Under the pieces are notes generated by a model, which saw nothing but the letters and a program-made list of their open reading frames with translations, did no database searches and was not told the DNA's origin. A stretch of 7,044 nt of DNA from Planctomycetota bacterium. GTDB lineage: Bacteria; Planctomycetota; UBA11346. The position numbers and the translations under genes are program-made. The stretch lies in assembly GCA_013816645.1 (NCBI GenBank), contig JACDEC010000153.1, positions 1 to 7,044 of the forward strand, written 5' to 3'. Below, one piece after another: positions 1 through 6,678 of this stretch (its first letter is position 1; each line of letters begins with the position of its first letter).

Positions 1-3000
1 GAACCAATACGGCGCGTCGAAGACCAGATCGACTCTGCGTCCCTGCCAGCCCTTGGGCAGCGCCACCGTCTGGCGAAAGCGGCCGATGGCATTTTCGGGC
101 AGGCCGAGGGTGCCGAATGCGCCGAGCCGGACGACCTTCCAGGTCGGGTCGTCCTGCTCAGCCGCGACCCACGCGGGGATCGCCGCGTCATCCGCCGTCG
201 TCGCGCTCGCCAGCTTCCAACCCTCGACCAGCGGACGGATGTCCTCGGGCGTCGCGATGACCTCGGCGCGCGCGGTCGTCGGCACCGGAGGCAGGGCCCG
301 CCAGTGCGCCGCCTGGGCGCGGAACCAATCCAGGCCGGCGCGCTCGCGATCGGCGCGCGGCGCGAGGTACACGCGGCTCTGCATCTTGCCGTACGCGGTC
401 TCGGGCAAGGTGATGCGGCCATCGGCCCAGGTCACCGCCACCTTGGGGTGGCCAAGGGCGCTGACCTCGACGAGGTGCGGCACCCGCCGTTCGCGACGCA
501 GCGACACCGTGGCTTCGACCTCGCCGGCGCTCTCGTTCATCTGCGCGACGGGATAGAGGTCGTAGACGCCGTTCTTGCTGCGCCAGAGTTCGGCCCACAC
601 GTCGCGCGTGCCGGTCCAACTGTCGCGCGGCACGCCGAGGGTGGTGAGCAGTTCGTCGAGTACTTCCTGCGCGCCGTCGCCCGAACGGTAGGCGCCACCC
701 GCGTCGCGCGCGTCGCGCCAGAAGGTCGAGCCTAGGGTGATGATGGTGCCCTTGCCGATGCGCCGCGCAGTCACCGCGGCGGTGCCCTGGCCGGCCGCCG
801 GCTTGGTCCATTCGGCGATGACCTCGACGTCCGCCGCATCGGCGAGCAGGGCGACCGGCGTGCCGGAGATGTCCTGACCCTGCCAGTCGAGCGCGATGCC
901 GCGCCCGTCGAGCTCCCTGCCGCGCAGCTGCGGCCACAGCGACTGGGTCTGCGAGAAGCGCAGCGGCCCGCCCACATCCTTGCCCTGGTTGGTCGCGGTG
1001 ACCCCGGTGAGCCGGGCGATCGGCCAGGCGTCGGCGCGGTCCGGCGCGTGGCGCCCGGTGACGTGCTGGGCGATGAACACCCCGCCCTGGCGCACGTAGC
1101 TCTCGAGACCGGCGATGTCCTCGTCGGTCATCAGGATGGTGCCATCGTCGAAGATGACGGGGTGTTGGGCCGCGGTCTCGGTGCACAGGTCGCCGGTCTC
1201 GAGGTAGGTGAAGTTGCGGCCCACGGCCTGCAACTCGCCGCGGCCGATGTCCCAGTTCCACGGCTCACCAAAGCCCATGCGCGTGCTGCGCGTCGAGCGC
1301 AGGATGGCGACCTTGGGCGTGGGCATGCGCATCTTGCCGATGCAATGCACGAGCTCGAGGTTGCGGTCGATCCACGCCGAAACTTCGGGCTTTTTGCTGT
1401 AGTGCCCGACCCCGAAGACCAGGTCCATCGCGTCGTTGCCGAGCATCACGTACATGGTCACGGCCTTCTGCATGTCAGCGACGTTGTTGGGCGGGCTGCC
1501 CTGCTCGCAGCTCCATGGCAGGCCATGCGTGCTCGAGAGACGGGCGCCGGTCATCGGCGCCCAGAAGGCGGCCGCTCCGCCGGTGTCGTGGAAGTAGGCG
1601 CCGTAGCGCTTGGCCAGGGGCGTCGCGAGGTCGAGCAGGTTGATGAGCGCCATGAGCTTGAGTGGGCGGTCGGGATCCCCGGCGCGCTGCGCCCGCAGGT
1701 TGTCTTCGAGCGTGCGCATGCGCAGCCAGGCGCTGAAGCCGACCGCATCGTACCAGCGGCGGTTGGTCGCCTGGTCCATGTGCGGGTAGGTGCGGTGCGG
1801 CCGTCCGCTGAGGAAGATGTAGCCCGGCACCGGGCTGCCATGGGTGTCCATCGCGATCGTGTTCCCGCCGGCGCGCAGCGCGTCGCCGAGGTCGTAGCAC
1901 TGGTCCCAGTCGCCGCGGACGTCGCTGGTCAGGAGCTTGAGCGGGGTGCCGTTGAGCCACACGTCGAAGGCCGGCGAGAAGTTCCCGTGATAGGCGATGC
2001 GCGCGATGTGCAGGTACTTCGCGTCCTTGGAGCGCGCGGCGGGGACGTCGACGGTGCGCCGCATCCAGAACGGATTGCGCACGGTGTTGCCGAAGTTGTA
2101 GCGCTCGCGGTGCATCTGGATCAGCACGTCGTTGTGCGCCGCCTTGGTCCAGCCCTCGCTGGCCGTGTCGGCGAACCATCTACCGTCGCGCCCCTGGTTG
2201 CCGGAATCAGCGCGCACATCCCAAGTCCCGCGCAGGTCCACGCAGGTGGCGGGATCCCAGCCGACGAAATCCTCGGGCAGGGGGACGCGCACCTCGGCCC
2301 ACGAATGGTAGCGCGCCGGGTCGCCGGTGTGCAGGCGCGACACGCTGGGCAGGTCGTAGCCGAGGCCGACGAGGTAGCTGTGCCACAGCGCAGCGATCTC
2401 GGGCATGCCGGCGACGGTCGCGAGTTCGAGGATGCCGGCGTCCGGCACCTCGGTGCTGCCGTGCGCGCCGAGGCTGTTGGGATCGGCCTTGAAGAACTCG
2501 GCGAGGCGGCGGCGCATGTCGTGGATATAGCGGTCGGTGGCCGCGTTCGGCTCGTACGAGGTGTGGATCGCGTCGGCCTGCGCATCGGGGTACGGATACG
2601 AGAGCGAACCCGGCGCGGCGATCACGTACGGCAGCGGAGTGCGGTTCCAGGCCCATGCCGGTCGGCCCGGGAAAAGCAGCGAACGGTAGGGGATGTCGTG
2701 CTTCGCCGCCATCGCCGCGTTCCACTCGTTGATGCTGTTGTCGATCAGGCCGGGCGCGACCAGCCGCGATTCGTTCGCCACCATCGTGCACATGGCGAGT
2801 CGGCGTTCCTTGAGCCACGCGAAATCGCGCTCGACCTCGTAGTTGTCGCCGCCGCCGCCGACCCAGATGCCCGGGCCGGCGTTGTCGAAGCAGTCGAGGA
2901 ATCGGGGATAGGCGCGCTCGGCGACCGGCGCCAGCCCGGTCAGCTTGGCGGCAGCCGCGTAAGACTTCAGCGCGGCCAGGTCGGGCGCGTGCAGTTCCTC

Positions 3001-3357
3001 GAACACCACGCCGCGCACTCCGAGCAGCCACGCGCCGACTTCGTCGGCCGCGACCACTGTCCCGGGCAGGCCGGCGTCGGGGACCACCGCGAGATCACCG
3101 AAGCCGGTGAGATCGGCCAGGCGCTTCGAAGCGCACAGGCGGGCATGCGCGGCGTCCTCGGCGCGGAAGCTGGTGCGCGAGCGCCGCTCGCCCTCGGGCC
3201 CCTGGGCGGCGAGCGTCACCTCGACCTGGCCGAAGCCGCGGGTGTCGGCGCGGAATGTTTCGGTCGCGACCGGTTCCGCCGCCCGGATCCCAGTGGCGAG
3301 CGCCAGCGAGAGCAGGCAGGTCGAAAGGAGGTTGCGGGCGCTGGGGGCGTAGGGCAT
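1..3357 (-). CDS. Large secreted GH42-like (clan GH-A) glycoside hydrolase, C-terminus beyond the left edge
   Basis: The minus-strand frame from the ATG at 3357 is open to base 1 (1119 codons, no stop). Residues 1-27 are a signal peptide (hydrophobic LLSTCLLSLALA, then an Ala-x-Ala-like cleavage site), so the enzyme should be periplasmic or secreted. Residues about 60-365 look like the first half of a TIM barrel, ending in a GH42-like stretch with HGSTEVPD (E303, candidate acid/base) and SWAEVRVP. Residues about 370-520 resemble a GH2 sugar-binding jelly roll (NPFWMRRTVDVP, FDVWLNGTPL). The barrel then resumes (about 525-680) with WSCEQGSPPNN (E618, candidate nucleophile). From about 681 (TPKVAIL) follows a glutaminase-like/trimerisation domain reaching GKGTIITLG near 872, then a beta domain. 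A second jelly roll starts near 1060 (RFRQTVALPKGW) and is cut by the window edge. The start was chosen for the signal peptide; there is no clear Shine-Dalgarno. An in-frame ATG at 3423 would add 22 residues. The substrate is probably a beta-galactoside-like glycan, which is inference. The catalytic residues were placed by pattern, not alignment. Confidence 0.85.
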   Translation of the reverse strand, partial: MPYAPSARNLLSTCLLSLALATGIRAAEPVATETFRADTRGFGQVEVTLAAQGPEGERRSRTSFRAEDAAHARLCASKRLADLTGFGDLAVVPDAGLPGTVVAADEVGAWLLGVRGVVFEELHAPDLAALKSYAAAAKLTGLAPVAERAYPRFLDCFDNAGPGIWVGGGGDNYEVERDFAWLKERRLAMCTMVANESRLVAPGLIDNSINEWNAAMAAKHDIPYRSLLFPGRPAWAWNRTPLPYVIAAPGSLSYPYPDAQADAIHTSYEPNAATDRYIHDMRRRLAEFFKADPNSLGAHGSTEVPDAGILELATVAGMPEIAALWHSYLVGLGYDLPSVSRLHTGDPARYHSWAEVRVPLPEDFVGWDPATCVDLRGTWDVRADSGNQGRDGRWFADTASEGWTKAAHNDVLIQMHRERYNFGNTVRNPFWMRRTVDVPAARSKDAKYLHIARIAYHGNFSPAFDVWLNGTPLKLLTSDVRGDWDQCYDLGDALRAGGNTIAMDTHGSPVPGYIFLSGRPHRTYPHMDQATNRRWYDAVGFSAWLRMRTLEDNLRAQRAGDPDRPLKLMALINLLDLATPLAKRYGAYFHDTGGAAAFWAPMTGARLSSTHGLPWSCEQGSPPNNVADMQKAVTMYVMLGNDAMDLVFGVGHYSKKPEVSAWIDRNLELVHCIGKMRMPTPKVAILRSTRSTRMGFGEPWNWDIGRGELQAVGRNFTYLETGDLCTETAAQHPVIFDDGTILMTDEDIAGLESYVRQGGVFIAQHVTGRHAPDRADAWPIARLTGVTATNQGKDVGGPLRFSQTQSLWPQLRGRELDGRGIALDWQGQDISGTPVALLADAADVEVIAEWTKPAAGQGTAAVTARRIGKGTIITLGSTFWRDARDAGGAYRSGDGAQEVLDELLTTLGVPRDSWTGTRDVWAELWRSKNGVYDLYPVAQMNESAGEVEATVSLRRERRVPHLVEVSALGHPKVAVTWADGRITLPETAYGKMQSRVYLAPRADRERAGLDWFRAQAAHWRALPPVPTTARAEVIATPEDIRPLVEGWKLASATTADDAAIPAWVAAEQDDPTWKVVRLGAFGTLGLPENAIGRFRQTVALPKGWQGRRVDLVFDAPYWF

Positions 3358-3406
3358 TGGTCGTCCAGGGTGAGCGACGTGGGCTGGGGCCGGCGTCCAG
3401 GAGGCG

Positions 3407-3450
3407 AAAGATTGAATATGCATGAACAACCGGTATTCCAGTGGATAGTG
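3407..3450. promoter_or_regulatory. AT-rich divergent control region with operator-like palindromes
   Basis: This 44-base patch is about 39% GC inside very GC-rich DNA and lies between the divergent glycosidase and LacI genes, where both promoters should be. It holds two imperfect palindromes. One is 3424-3439, centred on ACCGGT at 3429-3434 with a central CG, as in many LacI-family operators. The other is 3413-3428, centred on ATGCAT at 3418-3423 with TG and CA at the ends. A weak plus-strand promoter can be drawn as TTGAAT (3412-3417), 16 bases, TATTCC (3434-3439). In that case the ACCGGT site would sit in the spacer and -10 region, so bound repressor would block transcription. Each palindrome matches at only 10 of 16 positions. 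The role is inferred from position and composition. Confidence 0.35.
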
Positions 3451-3461
3451 ACAGCCCAAAT

Positions 3462-3516
3462 GCAGCCTGCCCCCGACGTGGACAAGCCCCCGCGGATCGC
3501 TGCGCAGGCGGGCTGC
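3462..3516 (+). promoter_or_regulatory. Leader stem-loops overlapping the LacI translation start
   Basis: GCAGCCTGCC at 3462-3471 pairs with GGCGGGCTGC at 3507-3516, giving a ten-pair stem with one G-T wobble and a 35-base loop. A competing hairpin is formed by TGCGCA at 3501-3506 and TGCGCA at 3514-3519 (seven-base loop), which takes in the A of the start codon. The only Shine-Dalgarno-like bases, AGGCGGG at 3506-3512, lie within both structures. They could limit translation of the repressor, but GC-rich DNA forms such pairings by chance. Confidence 0.3.
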
Positions 3517-3518
3517 GC

Positions 3519-4628
3519 ATGACCCGCGAAGCGCATCCCATCCGCCCGGCGACGCTTGCGGACATCGCCGCCCAGGTCCAGGTGCACAAGACCACCGTCC
3601 ACCGCGCGCTCACCGGGGCCGGTCGGATGAGTCCCGAACTGCGCGAGCGCATCGTCGCGGTGGCGCGCCAGATGGGCTACGACCCGGACCTCAATCCCGC
3701 GGGGCGGCGCATGGCGCTGGCCAAGCACGGTCGCTTGCTGCCCAATCGCACCATCGCGCTGGTCATGCCGCGCATGTTCTACCGCACCGGCTACTTCCTG
3801 CGCATCTTCCAGGGCGTCATGGACGTGGTCACCGATGCGGGCTTCGCCCTGCATTGCTACCCGTACCAGGGCATCGAGACCGGTCCCGCGACCGCCGGCA
3901 TCGCGCGGGGGGAAGTCGACGGCATCATCGCGCTGGCCCATGTCGAGTCGCTCGAGCCGATGGTCCGCTCATTGCGCGCGCATCCCAATTTTGGCGCCCG
4001 GCCGTTCGTCTCCCTGGCCCACACGGTGCCCGGCGAAGCGGCGGTGGTCGCCGATGTGCGGAGCGGATCATGCCAGCTCGCCGCCCACCTCTTCGACCTG
4101 GGCCACCGCCAGCTGCTGCATTTCCATGGGCGCGACAACCAGCTCGGCCGCCCCGGCGACCCGATTCCGCTGCGCGTCGCCGGATTGCGCGATGCGCAGC
4201 GCGATCGCGGGCTCGGTGCGAAGGCCTTGCAGACCGCGGTGTTCGAGGAGCGGGAGGACGAGTCCTGGGTCGCCGAGTCCTTGCGCGAAGCGCTGGTCCG
4301 GCAGCCCGGCATCACCGCGATCGTCGCTCGGCACGATCCGATGGCATTGGAGATCATCTCGCTGCTGCGCCGCTGGGGCCTGCGGGTGCCGCAGGACATC
4401 AGCGTCGTCGGCTACGACGACAGCGAACCGACCTCGGTGGCTGAGGCCTCGCGCCTCTCCACGGTCGCGGTGCCGCTCGAGGACATGGGCCGGCGGGCAG
4501 CCCGCATGGTCATCGAATCGCCAGCCCAAGGCGTCGGGAGTCGCGTGCCCGTGGTGCTGCCGGTTGCACTGCGCCTGCGTGCTTCGACCGCCGTGCCACC
4601 CGCGGGCGGTCGTCCGGTCCTTTCCTGA
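3519..4628 (+). CDS. LacI/GalR-family transcriptional regulator
   Basis: This 369-residue protein is a sugar-responsive DNA-binding repressor or activator; the family usually acts as a dimer on palindromic operators. The helix-turn-helix is at residues 12-31 (TLADIAAQVQVHKTTVHRAL), followed by the hinge region to about residue 70. The periplasmic-binding-protein-like effector domain starts near RTIALVMP (78-84). It includes the typical GEVDGIIAL (131-139), HLFDLGHRQLLHF (190-202) and ISVVGYDDSE (294-303). The length is about 20-30 residues longer than typical members. The frame is open upstream to a GTG at 3441, but the ATG at 3519 puts the HTH at the usual distance from the N-terminus, so I prefer it. 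The gene is divergent from the glycosidase, the classic arrangement for a local regulator of a glycan-degrading gene. Two positions of the recognition region that are usually serine are histidine here (H23, H28), and the hinge seems about two residues longer than in E. coli LacI. The ligand is unknown. Confidence 0.93.
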   Translation: MTREAHPIRPATLADIAAQVQVHKTTVHRALTGAGRMSPELRERIVAVARQMGYDPDLNPAGRRMALAKHGRLLPNRTIALVMPRMFYRTGYFLRIFQGVMDVVTDAGFALHCYPYQGIETGPATAGIARGEVDGIIALAHVESLEPMVRSLRAHPNFGARPFVSLAHTVPGEAAVVADVRSGSCQLAAHLFDLGHRQLLHFHGRDNQLGRPGDPIPLRVAGLRDAQRDRGLGAKALQTAVFEEREDESWVAESLREALVRQPGITAIVARHDPMALEIISLLRRWGLRVPQDISVVGYDDSEPTSVAEASRLSTVAVPLEDMGRRAARMVIESPAQGVGSRVPVVLPVALRLRASTAVPPAGGRPVLS

Positions 4629-4648
4629 CGCGAGGAGGGCGGGAATGC

Positions 4649-4678
4649 GGCTCGGATGAGCTGTCCGGGTGCCTTTTT
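4649..4678 (+). terminator. Weak intrinsic terminator after the LacI gene
   Basis: Twenty bases after the LacI stop codon, GGC (4649-4651) pairs with GCC (4671-4673) and CGGA (4653-4656) with TCCG (4664-4667) around a seven-base loop. Five T residues follow directly (4674-4678). The stem is short and has an internal loop, so efficiency is uncertain, but the stem plus T tract fits the expected site for ending the LacI transcript. Confidence 0.4.
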
Positions 4679-4680
4679 GA

Positions 4681-4701
4681 CCTCGCATCCGGTGAGCGAG
4701 G
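4681..4701 (+). other. Short hairpin upstream of the sigma factor gene
   Basis: CCTCGC (4681-4686) and GCGAGG (4696-4701) form a perfect six-pair stem with a nine-base loop, two bases after the T tract of the LacI terminator. There is no T tract of its own. It may strengthen termination or be chance pairing. Confidence 0.25.
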
Positions 4702-4707
4702 CTTGCG

Positions 4708-4760
4708 TTGCGTCGACCACCCAAGGATCCTGTAACGCAGGCCCGACGGCGGCAGAGGGG
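4708..4760 (+). promoter_or_regulatory. Possible promoter and ribosome binding site for the sigma/FecR operon
   Basis: TTGCGT (4708-4713), 17 bases, then TGTAAC (4731-4736) is a weak housekeeping-type promoter match (three and four of six consensus positions). It would leave a leader of about 25 bases. CAGAGGGG at 4753-4760 is a good Shine-Dalgarno-like purine run eight bases before the ATG at 4769, and it supports that start. A six-base inverted repeat, TGCGTT (4704-4709) with AACGCA (4734-4739), brackets the promoter candidate and could bind a regulator. The ribosome site is more secure than the promoter. Confidence 0.3.
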
Positions 4761-4768
4761 ATCTGGCC

Positions 4769-5293
4769 ATGTCCATCGACACCAGCACGAGCGAGCGCTT
4801 CACGCGGCTGTGGACCCGTCATCAACCGGACATCGCCCAGTTCGTCGCCGCTGCCGTGCCGGATGCGAACCAGGTCGACGACGTGCTGCAGGATGTGGCC
4901 GTGGCGGTGCTGCGGCTGTTCGACCGCTACGATCCCGCGCGCAGCTTCATCGCCTGGGCGATCGGCATCGCCAAGCTCGAGGTGGTGATGTCCAAGCGGC
5001 GTCACGCGCGCAATCGTACCATGCTGCTGCCCGATGCGCTGGAAGCGGTGGCGGTCGCCTGCGTCGAACTCGCGCCCGAGGTCGAGCCGCGCGAGCGGGC
5101 GTTGCGCTCGTGCCTGCAGGAGGTCGAGGGTCCGGCGCGCGAGCTGCTGCGCCTGCGCTATGAGGAGACCCTCACGCCCGGCGAGATGGCTGGGCGCGTC
5201 GGCAAGCCGGCGGGCACCGTGCGGGTCATGCTGCACCGGATCCGAACCAGCCTCGAACGCTGCGTGGATCGTCGGTTGGCAGGTGGGACGTGA
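4769..5293 (+). CDS. ECF-like RNA polymerase sigma-70 factor (Rhodopirellula/Verrucomicrobium type)
   Basis: This 174-residue protein is a minimal sigma factor with only regions 2 and 4, the ECF architecture. It would direct RNA polymerase to a small set of promoters. Region 2 spans about residues 11-80. It includes the core-binding stretch DDVLQDVAVAVLRLFDRYDP (37-56) and the -10 recognition helix with SFIAWAIGIAKLEVV (59-73). Region 4 spans about 118-168, with ELLRLRYEETLTPGEMAGRV followed by a helix-turn-helix ending in GTVRVMLHRIRTSLERC (149-165) for the -35 element. The start has a good purine-rich ribosome site. The stop codon overlaps the GTG start of the FecR-like gene by four bases, so the two are almost certainly co-translated and the downstream protein is the likely partner or anti-sigma factor. 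The similarity to the PVC subfamily is by pattern memory. The target promoters are unknown. Confidence 0.93.
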   Translation: MSIDTSTSERFTRLWTRHQPDIAQFVAAAVPDANQVDDVLQDVAVAVLRLFDRYDPARSFIAWAIGIAKLEVVMSKRRHARNRTMLLPDALEAVAVACVELAPEVEPRERALRSCLQEVEGPARELLRLRYEETLTPGEMAGRVGKPAGTVRVMLHRIRTSLERCVDRRLAGGT

Positions 5294-6678
5294 GCGATCC
5301 CGACGAACGCCTCGCCCGCTGGTTCGATGGCGAGGCCGATGCGGACGACGAGGCCGCCCTATCCGCCTGGCTGGTCAGCGACAGCGAACATGCCCGACGT
5401 TTCGTGCGCGCTGCCCAGGCCCATCGCGCGCTGCACGTCATGCTGCGCACCGGGGAGGAGCCGAGCGACGCCGCTCGCCAGGAAGCTCCGCCGGCGGCGT
5501 CCAGCTCGACCGGACGGATTCCCGCGCGCACCGCGTCCAGTGCGCGTCCAGGCGTCGAAACGGCCATGCTCGTTGCCCGTGCATCGGGTCGCTCGGCCAG
5601 GGATCGTCCGAACAACTCGTGGATGTACGTCGGTGGCGGGCTGCTCGCCGCCTGCGTGATCACCGCGCTGTTCGCACTGCGCGGGCCGGCGCAGGGACCA
5701 GCCCGCGAGCTGGCGTCCGGCCTGCCGCGTCCGGACGAGCGCTCGACCATCGACACGGGCACCACGACCGAACCGCTGGCGATCGCGCGCCTGAGCGCCG
5801 GCGACGCCATCCTGCAGCGGGGGGCTCAGCGCATCGCTGCGGGGGTCGGCCATGCCCTGGCTGCGGGGGATCGCCTCGAGGTCGCTCGCGACGCGATGGT
5901 GTCCTGGGGCGATGGGACCCGGGTCACCTTCAAACCGGGATCGGACTTCACGCTCGACGGGGATGCCCATGGCAAGCGGGTCGACGTGGGCCGCGGTCTC
6001 GCCGAAGCTTACGTCGCGGTCCAGCAGCCGTCCGCGCCGATGCGCATCACGACGGCGCACGGCGAGGCGCGGGTGCTCGGCACCCGCTTCGCGCTCACGG
6101 TCGACGATCAGCGCACGCGTGTGGACGTCGCGGACGGCCGGGTCCTGCTCACCGCCCGCCAAGCCAGCGAGGGCATCCAGATCGGCGCCGGTCAGTGGGC
6201 GGAGATCGGACCGGGCCTGCCTCCGACGCTGCACGTGGCAGGAGCAGGTTCGCCCGCGGTGGCAGCCACGCCTGCGCCCCCCGAACCCACCGCGGCGGCC
6301 GTCGCGCCGGGAACGGCCTCGGATTTCATCCTGATGGACACCGTGACGAACCAACCGGTGCCCGGCCATGAGCGCATCGCCGAAGGCGCGGTGATCGCCA
6401 TGCAACGGCTGACCGAGCGGCACATCAACATCATCCTGCGTACTGGAAGCGGGGTCTCGCAGGTGCGCTTCCTGCTGACTCGCGACGGTCAGCAGGTCGT
6501 GGACCACAGCGAAGCCGTGGCACCCTTCACGGTCTTCGGCGATATCCCGGGATCGGACAAGCTGGAGAAATGGCATCCCTCGCCTGGTCGCTACCACCTG
6601 AAGGCGACCGTGCGCTCCGCCGGGGGATCAGCGGTGTCAGAGGTACGCTTCGAATTCCGGGACCTGGATTCCCGGTAA
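5290..6678 (+). CDS. FecR-like transmembrane sigma-factor regulator with a C-terminal Ig-like domain
   Basis: This 462-residue protein starts at a GTG that overlaps the sigma stop codon; AGGTGGG just upstream (5281-5287) serves as ribosome site. Residues 1-52 (DERLARWFDGEADADDEAAL and following) form a short helical cytoplasmic anti-sigma-like domain. A low-complexity linker leads to one membrane span at about 111-131 (WMYVGGGLLAACVITALFAL). The periplasmic FecR domain is at about 165-305, with RLSAGDAIL, DRLEVARDAMVSWGDGTRVT and the conserved THGEARVLGTRFAL-like stretch (residues 255-269). After an Ala/Pro-rich linker (about 318-342), residues 344-456 form a beta-sandwich domain with INIILRTG, APFTVFGD and WHPSPGRYHLKATV. 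This matches a domain I know from large secreted proteins of Bacteroidota and PVC bacteria. The protein probably senses an extracellular or periplasmic signal and controls the adjacent sigma factor. No TonB-dependent receptor is present, unlike the E. coli Fec system. Confidence 0.9.
   Translation: MSDPDERLARWFDGEADADDEAALSAWLVSDSEHARRFVRAAQAHRALHVMLRTGEEPSDAARQEAPPAASSSTGRIPARTASSARPGVETAMLVARASGRSARDRPNNSWMYVGGGLLAACVITALFALRGPAQGPARELASGLPRPDERSTIDTGTTTEPLAIARLSAGDAILQRGAQRIAAGVGHALAAGDRLEVARDAMVSWGDGTRVTFKPGSDFTLDGDAHGKRVDVGRGLAEAYVAVQQPSAPMRITTAHGEARVLGTRFALTVDDQRTRVDVADGRVLLTARQASEGIQIGAGQWAEIGPGLPPTLHVAGAGSPAVAATPAPPEPTAAAVAPGTASDFILMDTVTNQPVPGHERIAEGAVIAMQRLTERHINIILRTGSGVSQVRFLLTRDGQQVVDHSEAVAPFTVFGDIPGSDKLEKWHPSPGRYHLKATVRSAGGSAVSEVRFEFRDLDSR

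Noticed and set aside
2707..2730. E211 in INEWNAAM as the catalytic acid/base of the glycosidase.
   Set aside because: The NE pair looks like the clan GH-A motif, but it is followed by an amphipathic helix and then a strand (IPYRSLLF), so it probably lies in a helix. E303 in HGSTEVPD fits the GH42-like order better.
188..3031. Several minus-strand open frames in other phases within the glycosidase region.
   Set aside because: Their translations are Arg/Ala/Pro-rich and low in hydrophobic residues. The one frame open throughout from 3357 to 1 gives motif-bearing protein all along, so these are shadows and not evidence of frameshifts.
3441..3518. An N-terminal extension of the LacI protein from the GTG at 3441.
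   Set aside because: The extra 26 residues resemble no LacI-family N-terminus, and the GTG lies beside the operator-like region and upstream of the hairpins. The ATG at 3519 places the helix-turn-helix normally.
1048..3522. An 824-codon plus-strand open frame opposite the glycosidase gene.
   Set aside because: It lies entirely antisense to the glycosidase and its upstream region. Its translation is rich in Val/Arg/Ala/Gly/His with no family motif. Long antisense frames are expected in GC-rich genes with GC-biased third positions.
5034..6371. A 445-codon plus-strand frame overlapping the sigma and FecR-like genes.
   Set aside because: The translation is dominated by Arg/Gly/Ala with no motif and overlaps two well-supported genes in another phase.
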